Shown: positions 22,041 through 33,138 of the stretch, piece by piece | Position numbering within the stretch: the first letter of the stretch is position 1 | How the letters are laid out: each line of letters begins with the position of its first letter | DNA from: Cyanodermella asteris | Lineage: Eukaryota > Ascomycota > Lecanoromycetes > Ostropales > Stictidaceae | NCBI GenBank assembly: GCA_900618795.1 | Contig: UYJD01000003.1 | Location: 96,262 to 160,261 of the forward strand | DNA: 64,000 bases | Reading direction: 5' to 3' | The notes under the pieces: generated by a model | What the model saw: only the letters and a program-made list of their open reading frames with translations | Databases searched by the model: none | Told to the model about the DNA's origin: nothing | Position numbers and translations under genes: made by a program

Positions 22041-25000
22041 ATGCTCGTCAACCCACGACTCTACTCCCAGTATACCCGCGCGCAGGACGCCATTCTTTCC
22101 TCTTCGTCCCCTAGAACAAGGCAGCCTAGCGACGCGTCTGCGGTGTACTGGTCGTCCCTCCCACCCAACATTGAGCGACATGTTAAGAAGATGCTCCTGA
22201 TACACCAGAGCGGTTCGGTCCGCGTCGGCGAGGTTGTCCGGTAGGAGCTCGACAGTTCCTCTTGAGTCTCGACCATGCTGACAGAAGTCTAGGTATACCG
22301 TCACCTACACCCCGGCAAGAGATCGCGTTCACCCCGTCCCTAAGAACCTTCACGTGCGCATTCGAAATACCTGCGCCATCGCTCTGCGAGCGGCATACCT
22401 CCACGGTCCCTACACCTTATACGCCGCATGCTACCCCTCGACCTTCAATCCAAATGCAAAACATGACTCTCAAACATTTGGGGACCCGCAGTTCGAGCCC
22501 ATGCTCAAGGCAGGCGGAAGCTGGACGGCAACACTCAAAGTCCCCGAAACCCTGGTCAAAGCCTGCGAAAATCCTGCGAGCAGCGGTGAGGCTCCAGAGA
22601 GCTGCTCGTGGATCATTGAATGCACGTCACAGGTCCTCTTCTCGACCGGCGCCACTGTGCACTACGAGGTGATTGTTGGACGGGACGAGAAGAGCGTGGA
22701 GCTCGGATTTGCCGGATTAACCGGGAGCATTAATAGTACACCCGGACGCTTGGTTGACCATCAGGAACAGAGCCGCAAACCGGGCGAGCATGTTGGCTTG
22801 ATGAAGGGCGTCTTTTCGAATGCCATCACCGTGGTTATTGACGACACGGCAAGTCTGTGGAATAAGCCGACTCTTCCTGGATTGGAGCATTTTGGATTCC
22901 ACGAGTATCAGCCTGGAAAGGGCATTCAGGCTAAGAATCCAACAGACTCGTCGGTCAGGGCAGATCAAACTTCCGAAGAAACAGACGACCCGAAGTCACC
23001 CCAGGAGCGACCACAAAAGAAACGCAAGGTTCATCTTGTGGTCATCACCCATGGCTTGCATAGCAACCTCGGAGCGGATATGCTATACATGAAGGAAAGC
23101 ATTGACGCTGCGGCCAAGCAAGCTCGCAAGGATGCGAGAGCACGACGCAAGGCCGAGCTCTCGAGAATGGACTCCAACCCGATTCACGATTACACACCCA
23201 GCAATAACCCCCCTCCAGATCGTTCAAAGGCTCCAGCAACATCGACTGCACCCCTCTCAGGTGGCCAAGATGATCTTGATGAGCCCGAGGACGACGAAGA
23301 GGAAGTGATTGTCAGGGGATTCTCTGGTAACGCTGTGCGCACAGAACGTGGTATTCAGTACCTTGGTAAAAGGCTCGCCAAGTATGTCCTTGGAATGACT
23401 TACCCGGATCAGCCGTTTCTCCCAGTTAAGAAAACGTTCAAGAAGTCCCTGTCTCGAGCGTTTACGAGTCGTGACAAGATAGAGGCCAGAGAAGGACACG
23501 GATCGCACCACAACAGCTCAGTCGTTGAAGGAGGTCCAGATTTGCCGCATGTAGATCGACCATATCAGATCACGAGCATCAGCTTCATTGGACACTCGCT
23601 TGGTGGTCTCACTCAGACATACGCCATCGCATATATACACAAGCATTCCCCTGAGTTCTTTCAGCGCATCCAGCCCATCAACTTCATCGCCCTAGCATCT
23701 CCATTTCTTGGTCTCAGCAACGAAAATCCGCTTTACGTCAAGTTTGCGCTAGACTTTGGCCTGGTAGGTCGGACGGGGCAGGATCTGGGTCTGACTTGGC
23801 GGGCGCCCACTCTTGCAAGAAGTGGCTGGGCTGGTGTCATAGCTGGCATCGGGAGCGAACGACAACGTGCACCAAAGAAAGTCGATCCTGGTACGAAGCC
23901 CCTCCTACGATTGTTGCCCTCAGGCCCAGCCCATCAGGCACTCAAGCTGTTCCGAAACCGTACCGTCTACTCAAATGTTGTCAACGATGGAATTGTTCCA
24001 TTACGAACTAGTTGTCTTTTGTTTCTAGACTGGCGAGGACTAGGACGAGTCGACAAGGCCAGAAGAGAAAACGGTCTGATCGGCACAATGGCTGGCTGGG
24101 GTTGGGCAGAACTTACGGGAACGAATCAAACGGAACACAAGAACCAATGGCCCTGGCAGAGACAGGACAATAGTGGTGTCGCCACCGATGACGAATCCGA
24201 CGACATACAGCCTGGCAAGGATGGCGAATTAGTCCCTCAACCGGCAGATGATGAAACGCGCGCTGATAACGCTGCAACTCGCCAAAACATGAGATCCAAG
24301 AAGAAGGACGCAGACAGCGAGTCGTTACGCGGCAAGTCTCCGTCGAGAAGACCACGGAAAGCTCCTACGGTCAAGGATGAACCGGCGTCGCCGCTTGCCG
24401 GCTTCATGTCCTTTTTCGGTGGCGGTAAAAGCAAGAAGGAGAAATCCGAGGACCATCTCAAACCCAAGGCGAACAAAATGATTCGTCGCGCGCAAACGAT
24501 CGCCTTCAGCGACGAGGACGACCAGAGCTCTTCACTATCGTCACCAGAACCAAACAGTCCGCAACATTCTCGAGACGGTGTCACTGTGGGAGACTCGAGC
24601 AATGTCTTCTCGCCTCCAAAAACGTCAGTCTTCGAGGCAGCGGGTGATCTCATTAATCCTCCGCTACCGACCACCGACTTCCTGCTTGACCCCCAGAGCC
24701 GGCCTAGAACCATCTTTCACGACAGAATATACCACCCGGAGGATATACCGCCACCGCCAATGAAGCGCAAGCCTACCATGCTACGCAAGAAGAGCTCCCA
24801 TGGAGATGCAAGCCACAAGGACTCAAAGGACAGCAATTCGTCGACGCCTCGCAAACGATCTGATTCCGAGTCAGGGTCCGTTATGAATGTTGCAAACATG
24901 GCAGTCGAGGAGAAGATCGCGCGAGCTTACCATAGGGATCTCAGCTGGCGCAAGGTTCTTGTTCGTTTGAGTCCCGATGCTCACAATAACATCGTCGTCC

Positions 25001-25719
25001 GACGCATGTTTGCAAACGCTTACGGCTGGCCTGTGGTCAAGCACTTGGTTGACACCCATTTCGCGGACACAGAAGCTGCACTCACAGCAGACAGGAAAGA
25101 AGACAACGTGGAACGTGCACGACCGATGACCGAGCCCGTCACGAAAGAAGGCGACGAGGTCAGGGAACAAAGGAAACGCATGAGTGGCGAGGGGGACGAC
25201 GAACGAGAGCTGATGTACCGCGAGGCCCACGACGAGTTGCAAGAGCTGACGGAAACCCACCAAGGCGTTGGCAGCCTCAGTAGCAGCACCAGCGTCCCCA
25301 AAAGTAAGATCGCCCTGGAAAGACAAGATAGTGTCGCCAGCTCAGCATGGACCGATCGCTTCTTCGAAGGAACAGACGACGACGACAGTGACGATGCAGA
25401 GGGAGACCAGATCCTGACTGGCTACGCCGATGCACAGAAGAAGCTTGACGATGGAGAACAAGCTGCATCGACGCCCAAGGGTACCAGCAAGGAGGATGTC
25501 GACGATTTCTTATTTGGCAAGGGCGTCGGCGAAGGCATCTCAAAGAGTAAAGCGAGGGAAGACGAATCCAGGCCAGGTTCGAGTGAGATCCCCGGTCTCG
25601 TGCTACCTGTCGAAAATATCACACAGAGTCCACCTACATTGTCACCTGTCGTCGGCCTTGGAAAGAGTATTGAAGAGAGTCTGGACATGAAAGATGGCAA
25701 AGATACTAGCAAAAGGTAG
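22041..25719 (+). CDS. ROG1-like (DUF676) serine lipase, large
   Basis: ROG1-type proteins are alpha/beta hydrolases with monoacylglycerol lipase activity in yeast. Exon 1 (22041-22240) and exon 2 (22293-25719) join across a 52-nt intron (GTAGGA...CTGAC...CTAG) so that GEVV-R-YTVTYTPARDRVHP reads through; total is about 1208 aa. The hydrolase part includes VHLVVITHGLHSNLGADM (oxyanion strand), SFIGHSLGGLTQTYAIAYI (nucleophile Ser), VVNDGIVPLRTSCLLFLDW and, far downstream, RKVLVRLSPDAHNNIVVRRMF with a likely catalytic His and then NAYGWPVVKHLVDTHF. Between the last two blocks lies an insert of about 280 residues, rich in Ser, Lys and Pro and probably disordered. A further acidic tail follows. 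Yeast ROG1 is about 685 aa, so this is a long form. Substrate is inferred from the family. Confidence 0.85.
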
Positions 25720-26508
25720 ATATTTTGACGAGATTGACTGCGATGCGTTGATCGCGGTAAGAAGATTTGATGGAAGGAGATTTGCATTGCTGCCAGCGTT
25801 AGCATAATTATACCCTAAATGAAGAATGCAACTGAATCCGAATCATTCGGCGCCTTGAGATCAGTGTGACAGTATGTGCTCCGTTGCGAACGTCGCCTTG
25901 ATTAAGATGCTAGGACAGGTGTATTCCAAAAAAAAAAAAACCGACCAATTCAGTAGGTGAATTAGCTGACTTACAATTGCACTCCGACTGATTCAATCAG
26001 TAAGTCTCGTCGATCTAATTCGGCCATGAGTGTCGTGGTAGACGGTGAGTGTAGAGTCGATCTCGGCCGAGCAAATGCCGAGCCGAGTTATCCTTCCGAG
26101 CTGCATCTGCCCGCAAGATCTCCGCAGTTCAGATGCGCCCCCAAGCAACATCACGAAGCTGCTTCGATAATCACAAACGCTCATCCAGACGAAGCGCCTT
26201 CTGGTATGATTATGTGATACTCGGACCACCATCCTACGGTTGTTTGCAAAACGCGTCGGACCCGGTCGACACCATGAGTAATACAGAGCGACGACCACCA
26301 AAAGTGGCGAAGAGGCCTCATGTCAACGAAAATATATTTCAACATGATGCCAGCCCCCTTCCATCTCTTTTGTATCATTCGTGCATCGTCCGAACAAGTA
26401 GGACATCTTCTTTTAAAGTGTATCGTCTTTCATCATTGACCAGTCCGTTTACCCAAACTGTTCCATCCCCTCCAATCCCATCTCATTATCACTTGAGAGA
26501 GAAAAAAA
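25720..26508. other. Intergenic region with poly(A) tract and short palindrome
   Basis: There is a run of 13 adenines at 25928-25940 and a short perfect hairpin sequence, CTGATT-C-AATCAG, at about 25987-25999. The right end, rich in pyrimidines, is the upstream region of the SnoaL-like gene. A 305-codon frame that begins here (26133) runs into that gene in another frame and is taken as a shadow. Confidence 0.5.
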
Positions 26509-27138
26509 ATGTCTTCCGGACCAAAGATCAACGACGCCCTAACTCTCCTCACCCACGAGAGCCAACTCCGAAACCTCGTCTCCGGAATCGCCTACGGCCA
26601 GGACTGGCTCGATTACACCTTCCTCGGCACCCTCTGGCACCCCTCCGGCGTCTCCTTCGACCTCTCGGCCCACCTGGCCGAGTACGCGGCCAGCAAGCTC
26701 TCAATCGCCACGCTCCTCTCCAACGTCCGCCTGGCGCTCTCCGGCTTCGAAGCAACCCGGCACCTGCTCTCCAACGTCAGCGTCCGGTTCGACGACGTGT
26801 CGGGCCCGGAGCCACGCAGGGCAACGGTCCTGGCGCAATGCTACGCCGTTCATGCTCTGGAGGGGGAGCACGTGATTGCGTTTACGACTTGGACGGTCAG
26901 TGCCGTGAGGATGGAACAGGGGAGGGGAGTTCCGGCGGAGCAGCAGGCGAAGATTGGGGATATGGGAGGGTGGGTTGCGGAGGGAATCTGGGTCGAGAGG
27001 GATGTTCCGCTGCTTGGGGTGCCCGGGCTGTACGAGGCGGCGCGGGCTAGAGCGGAGAGAGGCCAAGGCAGGAAGGGTCGAGGGGAGGAAGGGAGCGAAG
27101 GAACGCCGCTAACGACGACGGCTGTCACGACGGCGTAA
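26509..27138 (+). CDS. NTF2/SnoaL-like domain protein
   Basis: A 209-codon frame without introns. Residues about 10-145 have the pattern of the cone-shaped NTF2/SnoaL fold: an N-terminal helix (ALTLLTHESQLRNLVSGIAYG), then DWLDYTFLGTLWHPSG (the usual start of the fold in fungal SnoaL-like proteins), a conserved Asp, and beta strands ending with TVLAQCYAVHALEG and FTTWTVSAVRM. The tail is Arg/Gly/Glu-rich and ends in a Thr stretch. SnoaL-like proteins include polyketide cyclases, scytalone-dehydratase relatives and many of unknown role, so the reaction cannot be assigned. The start ATG follows a GAGAGAAAAAAA leader typical of fungal 5' UTRs. Local GC is higher than in the flanking DNA, as expected for a coding segment. 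Confidence 0.7.
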   Translation: MSSGPKINDALTLLTHESQLRNLVSGIAYGQDWLDYTFLGTLWHPSGVSFDLSAHLAEYAASKLSIATLLSNVRLALSGFEATRHLLSNVSVRFDDVSGPEPRRATVLAQCYAVHALEGEHVIAFTTWTVSAVRMEQGRGVPAEQQAKIGDMGGWVAEGIWVERDVPLLGVPGLYEAARARAERGQGRKGRGEEGSEGTPLTTTAVTTA

Positions 27139-30100
27139 GGTGGTGTTCGGAGCCACTAGCGAAAAAGCGCGGCGAGCTTGACCTTCGCAGACATCCGGAA
27201 AAGCGACGTTCATGACTCGGTGTTGGCGATCGTCAGATTCGATCTACGCGGGCTCAGGGCCGGTTTCTCGTCCCGGGAATAGCGAGGGTTTCGGGGAATC
27301 TTCCAGGGTCACGATAATTGCCGCTGGATCAAATCTGGGGGATGCGAGCCCTTAAGTTCAGGCAGGTGCGGTCATAGCTGTAGATTCGGTATTCTTCAGT
27401 CGATCCCTGCATCCGTGGGTACCATAATTGTTGTCACTCCTCAAGAATGCACATCCTTCGTTCTTGTGAATATCGCGAATGCCCAAGCTCTCAGTCATAT
27501 AGAAGAGATGGATGCCGTCCTGGAAACGGCGAACTGGTCTGTTTGCGTCATCCCGAAGCCGCCCTCGAGATTGAGCAAAGCCGAATTTACCGAGGGAAAA
27601 GATTGTGAAGCGACCATGGATACCACTTCTCCTGGGCTCTCCGCACTCCTTCACCTCATAATCAACTTCGCGCGAAAAGCAAGCAGAACACCTTTTCAAG
27701 GTCAAGACCGAAACCGGAAATCATTCCAGATACCACCTTTGTGAATTCCCGTCTGAGGTCGCTTTAAGATTGAGCACCGGAAACTCACAGCAAGCTCTGG
27801 TGTATGTCGAGACCAGATCAACATACAGACCTCATTGGCAGACGAACAAATGAAATCACTAGTCGATTACGTATCGTCCAGGACGTCTACCGGAGCGATG
27901 AGAGATTGACGGCATTGGAGACTACCTTGATGACTTGCATCACCCCACGTCTCAATGTGTTCGAGCAGCGTAGTTTACTGTCTACGGTTCTGTTCATGCA
28001 AACTGACGTGCGGTGTCCCGTTGGACTCTTTGCAGATCCCGGAGCCAAAGCTCTTCTTTTGCGTCGATCCGCAGCATGACAACTTGGGACGAGTGGTCGC
28101 GGTTTCCGTTACTGGTTAGACACCTCAGAGTGCGGAGCAATATCCCCAAGTAGATAGAGACTGTGCTGCCAAAATGCAACCGATGGCCGATTGTGCACCT
28201 CCTGGATCGTCTGTAGGCGCAAGTCGCTGTAACACGAGCGCCCCGTGATGGTGTACAGTCCGCATAAGGCGAAATAGGACTGGTATGAGGCGTCACTAGA
28301 ATAGGGTGATTTTCGGTACGGTTGCAAGCAAAGTGGCTGCACCCCAACCTTTGGTGTCGCCAGTCATGGTGCTTATCGAGCTATAGAATTGGTGGTTGGT
28401 CGACGTGTGCACGTCGTAGGTAAATAATGCAGCCATTGAAACTTTCCGATGGCATCGAAAGCGCGTGCATGGGCAGAGGAAATAAGAAAGCGCATGTGAC
28501 AGAAGTCAGCCAACGGAGCCCCACCAATCTGTGACAAGATAGCCAGCCCCAGGACGAGGCATTTATATCATCGCACAGATAAAGCGCAGGACTTATTATA
28601 GCGTGCCTGTAAGTTCAGCGTTGCCCCAGATCTGGCAGACAAACCTTGCGGGAAGTGCTGCGCAGGCATGTCCTGTGGGCGGCAACAGCAGCATCAGCTG
28701 GGAGTGTAGACACGAGAAAAGGCCGGAATGAAGGATACGATTGGGGGCGAGGTTCTGGGTACGAGAAAGTTTGCACTTCAAGCGCTCCTATGAAAATTGT
28801 AGGCGGCATGAGTTGTTTCAGAGTTGACCAGACGGTCGGGCACCCACGGCGTTGTGTCAGCTGTCGACGGACTGAACAAGGGTCTTATCGAGTACGCCCT
28901 GCCAGGCTGGTCTAGCAAGTCGACGACATTTCGTGTGCAAGGGACGAAGGCCACTCGATGTCAGACGATGGAGCGAGATGAAGGCATTCACTGAACTGCC
29001 CGTGCTTGAAGCTGCGCAACGTGGAACTCACGTGCGGTCGCCGGAATTAGGGTTTGCGGCCACTTGGCGCCGACGTCATCGCCCAGCCCGCAAAATCCCA
29101 TACTCGAAGCTCGCAATCCTTCGCCATCCCACTTTTCGAGACAACCGCCCTCCGACAGCCAATGGTAACCCAGTCTCCTTCCACCGCCCGCCCGGATCGC
29201 TGCATCTCGAAAACGACACTGGTCATCCGTGGCTGGGTGGCCGCACACCCTTCGAGTACCCTGCGGCTGCATGGGCGTCCGCCACGGACTGATGCTGCCT
29301 CTATCAGGCGTGTCATATGGCCACCCGGAATGGAATCGGCGTTCAGCTCGACAGTTCCGTGAGGCCGTCAAGCCGGTCCCCCTGGAGATCCGCGATCGAG
29401 GCTGTGAACTTGTCTGCAATTATTGTGCGGGTCACGTCCTACACATGTCGAATCTGTTGCGTCAGCCCGAGAAGTCAAGCAGTCTATGAACCAGCAGATC
29501 ATAAGAGATCCAACTCAGCTGTCCAGAAAAGCCGAGCGACTTGCCAGACCGTTGAGCTCCTGGCACGATGGTTCGTCGAATAAAATGGACCACGCTCACC
29601 CGTCCACGGTGGGCGTCAGCTTTGATACACCCTAACGGGCGCGGAGTACCGATGGAAAATCTTCGTCGGCTCGATGAGGCTGTATTCGAGTGGAACATGA
29701 CCTCATCTACCAAGGCCTACATGAAAAACTGAGAGGCCTTAACGCGGTACCCCGCTGCAGTCCATGATGCCGCTAAGTCGTTTTGTTCAGGATCGATAAC
29801 ACGAGGTATATCGCGCACTGCACGTAGACGCGCTCCGGTGTCGAGCCTGCTAATCACAAATCAGAACGATGCTCTACAAACTTGATCTGCTGGATGCACT
29901 GCACATCAGGGTCTCAAGAAGTTGATTGAAAGACTGGAAGAGCGCGTTGATTTCTAGGCATAGACTCACCACTCTTCTGCTGCTCAACAGAGCCGGTCCG
30001 ACTTGCACCGATAAGATTACACTTTGTCTCAAGGTCACAGCCGTTGACGGCAAGTCTCCCAGATCCAAATCGGGCGCACGTCCGTTCGATGCACAGCTAG

Positions 30101-30585
30101 TGGCGGAATTGAAAGTCGTTCAAACGCTTCGATAGGACCGCTTCCCCAAGGTACACTATCGAACCCACACGCTGGTCGCTGCAGGCCCAGGAACTCTCAG
30201 CAGGACCCACTGTACGCCGTTTTGAGGCGCATCGCCTCCTGTTGTGTCCGTAATAGATGGCCCTCACTGACCTCGCTCGACGGCCTGCTCCTTCGTGTTG
30301 ACGGCCGTTGATACGTGGATCCGCATGATGATGAGCTCTACCACGTTTGCCTCAGCGGCTTGGAGATGCGACCCAGATCCAAGCGCGCGTATATATTCTC
30401 CTCTGTCCCCTTTCCTTTTCCATCTTCTGTTAGTCACACTGTTTATTATTATACCACACCTGTTATCACTGAGGACCGTTTCCCTTCTCGGTGCTTGCAA
30501 CAACCTGTAAGCGTCAGATTGTTGTTATTGATCAAACCTGTTCCCTAACCGTCCCCGACGACCTATCGACCAAAATCCTCCCAAG
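27139..30585. other. Long stretch (3.4 kb) without a recognisable gene
   Basis: Frames here are below 145 codons, overlap on opposite strands and show no recognised motif. The longest pair overlap each other at about 28933-29292 (+) and 28988-29419 (-). No terminal repeats, integrase or transposase motif was seen. It may be ordinary spacer, decayed coding DNA, or hold a lineage-specific gene that I cannot see. The last 250 bp contain the HAD gene promoter. Confidence 0.45.
30389..30398 (+). promoter_or_regulatory. Possible TATA box of the HAD hydrolase gene
   Basis: GTATATATTC lies about 190 bp upstream of the HAD start codon and is followed by a pyrimidine-rich stretch, a common fungal core-promoter arrangement. 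This is based on sequence alone. Confidence 0.35.
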
Positions 30586-31992
30586 ATGGCTGCCACCGAT
30601 TTTACCGAGAAGTCTCCGGCTACCACTACCACTACCCACCTTGCTCCCAAGCGCCCCGGCATTCGACGAGTCTCGAGCACCAATGCAACTGAAGCGGAGC
30701 TCAAGGGCGATATGCCTTTCACAATTGCGCCCCCACATCTGACCAATCTCCCCGATGCTTCTCACGAGACGGCCGCCCAGCTCGAGATGGCCAAGCACCA
30801 TCTCTCGAAGAACGACAACGTCAACACCCCCGGCACACCCCCCAGCCCCTCTGAGACGAGTGTCACCGACGCCTACGCCTACGCCTTCGATATCGACGGC
30901 GTCCTGATCCGTGGTGGTGAGGTCATCCCTGAAGCCATTGAGGCCATGAAGGTCTTGAACGGCGAGAACGAGTACGGCGTCAAGGTTCCATACATTTTCG
31001 TCACCAATGGTGGTGGCAAGACCGAGGCCGAGCGTTGCCTGCAGCTCAGCAACCAGCTCAAGCTTGAAATCTCCCCTGGTCAGTTCATTTGCGGCCACAC
31101 GCCCATGAGGGAACTGTCCGAGAAGTACGGTACCGTCCTCGTTGTCGGTGGCGAGGGTGAAAAGTGCCGCAAGGTCGCCGAGGGCTACGGCTTCAAGGAT
31201 GTCATTACACCTGGCGACATCATCAAGGACAACCAGCATACTACACCCTTCCGCAAGCTCACGGACGAAGAGTTGGCCAATTCGCGCCACCGTGTCATGA
31301 GCGAAGTTGAAATCGAAGCCATCTTCGTTTTTGCCGATTCCCGCGATTGGGCCGGCGATCAGCAGATCATCCTCGACGTGCTCATGTCCAAGAACGGACG
31401 CCTCGGCACACGTTCGGAGACCTTTGACGAAGGCCCGCCAATCTTCTTCAGCCACAACGACATTGTCTGGTCAACGAGTCACGACTTCACTCGTCTCGGT
31501 ATGGGTGCTCTCCGGACGTCCGTCGAGGCATTATACAAGGGTCTTACTGGCAAGGACTTGAAGTCGATTGCCTTTGGCAAGCCCCAGATTGGTACTTTCG
31601 AGTTTGCTACTCGCCTTCTCCAGCAATGGCGCAAGGACACCCACGGAATCAACTCCCCGCCAGAGACCGTCTACTTTGTCGGCGACACCCCCGGCTCGGA
31701 CATCCGTGGTACCAACGAATACAATGCTAGTGACCGCGCAACAGCCGACTGGTACTCCATTTTGGTCGAGACTGGTGTCTACGACAAGGGCACGAACCCC
31801 GTCTACACGCCCCGCCACATTTGCACCAATGTTCTCGAGGCCGTCAAGCATGGTATGCAGCGCGAGTTCAGCAAACAGGTAACGGCGGGCGCACGCATAG
31901 CCCCCAAAGACACGGTCGTTGCAAAGGAGTTGCAGCAGGCTGCTAAGAACCTTGTCGAAGCTCCTGCTGCTGAGGCTGCCGCGGTGGTATAG
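30586..31992 (+). CDS. HAD-superfamily hydrolase, CECR5/YKR070W type
   Basis: A single 468-codon frame. The HAD nucleophile motif is FDIDGVLIRGG with D102 and D104; motif II is IFVTNGGGKTEAER; the C-terminal motif is YFVGDTPGSDIRGTN with the metal-binding Asp pair. These identify the HAD class IIA group containing human CECR5 (HDHD5) and yeast YKR070W, which are mitochondrial or of unclear substrate. The first 95 residues are Thr/Ser/Pro-rich and have no motif; they might hold a targeting signal, though the first residues (MAATDFTEKSP) are not typical of one. The C-terminus is Ala-rich. No intron is needed. Substrate is unknown. Confidence 0.88.
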   Translation: MAATDFTEKSPATTTTTHLAPKRPGIRRVSSTNATEAELKGDMPFTIAPPHLTNLPDASHETAAQLEMAKHHLSKNDNVNTPGTPPSPSETSVTDAYAYAFDIDGVLIRGGEVIPEAIEAMKVLNGENEYGVKVPYIFVTNGGGKTEAERCLQLSNQLKLEISPGQFICGHTPMRELSEKYGTVLVVGGEGEKCRKVAEGYGFKDVITPGDIIKDNQHTTPFRKLTDEELANSRHRVMSEVEIEAIFVFADSRDWAGDQQIILDVLMSKNGRLGTRSETFDEGPPIFFSHNDIVWSTSHDFTRLGMGALRTSVEALYKGLTGKDLKSIAFGKPQIGTFEFATRLLQQWRKDTHGINSPPETVYFVGDTPGSDIRGTNEYNASDRATADWYSILVETGVYDKGTNPVYTPRHICTNVLEAVKHGMQREFSKQVTAGARIAPKDTVVAKELQQAAKNLVEAPAAEAAAVV

Positions 31993-33138
31993 GCAACGCA
32001 CATGACTATCTAAGAAAAGTTTTGGATACGATATAACGAAAAACGGCCACTTTGACTGTCGTCACATCTCTGTGATTTGTGACGGTGGGGGATTTTCCTT
32101 TGTTGGGATCGGTTCCGGCGCATGAGCATTCTGCATCCAATGATACCACTTACTGTAATTTGATGACGTTCCGCCTCCCATCTTGAATGGTTGTGCGATG
32201 ACTTTGAGAAAATGGACAATCATCTTCCATCAGAATGATCCACATCCCTGGGCTTTTGAGGCATTTTCTGAGCGCATGGTTGCCAGGCTGACGGCCTTCC
32301 CCTGATGAACGTGCCGTTTGACTTTGCACGCGGCCTCGCTTATTGCCTGGTCTTATCTTCGCTTGGTGGCGTTGACAGCCTAGCGGCACGTCGGATCAAT
32401 CGAATCTCCGATCAGCGGCCAGAAGTGGTCTTGATTGCGGCAGAGTTGGTGGTGAGGGGCGGAAATTGCAACTCAACAGCTGCTGTCCCGAGCTGCCCCT
32501 CGTGCCCCGCGATGCGTCGGACCGAAGCTCCGACGACGCTTTCCGCCGTTGCGTTTCTGATAGTTTGGCCGTCGCCAGCCGCTGCGCTGAGATCCTGGTG
32601 TTCCTGAAAATTCACCTTCGCGTTGGTGATGGGCTGGGCCGTCTGAATGCTGACTGATGTTCTTGGCCCCACAATTTTTCTTGCTGTGTTGGCACGAGAT
32701 GCCACTCTGCGCTCTGTAATGATTGACGGAACTATTCATGTCAGACCCAACAATGCCGGTAGGGGATTGGACTACAGCTTGTTGTGACTTCGCCACGTGG
32801 AGTGATTCCCATAGTCGAGGCGAATCACCGACCGAGATTTCACCGATGGAATAGCCACAGCTTCGACATGCTCACTAGGTACTTTGTGTTTTGATTCGCA
32901 TAAGCATGGCCTGCGAGTTTCAAAAGCGACACGTCGCGTATACACTTTGGCCCGGTCTCGGCAGGTCAGAGCCGATTAAGGAACGTGTACGAGCCAACAA
33001 TGACTCAGCAACACGGCACGCTCACGATAAGTCGGGACTTGAGACTAGCCCTATGCTTGCCCATCGACTCAATTGTCCACAGTTATACTTCGATGCTCAT
33101 TTGTCGTCGTCAGAAGCTAGAACTGTCATATACGAACA
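31993..33138. other. Intergenic region, no gene recognised
   Basis: This contains the 3' end of the HAD gene and the upstream region of the first MFS carrier. Frames of up to about 107 codons overlap each other on both strands at 32305-32796 without recognisable similarity. Confidence 0.5.

Noticed and set aside
25987-25999. Short palindrome CTGATTCAATCAG as an element end or operator
   Set aside because: It is only 13 bases, single-copy as far as I can see, with no partner repeat nearby.
26133-27050. 305-codon plus-strand frame overlapping the SnoaL-like gene
   Set aside because: Its second half is a shifted frame of the SnoaL-like gene and is Pro/Arg-rich; the SnoaL frame has the recognisable fold.
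30532-31455. 307-codon minus-strand frame opposite the HAD gene
   Set aside because: Antisense of a clear HAD hydrolase, no motif of its own.
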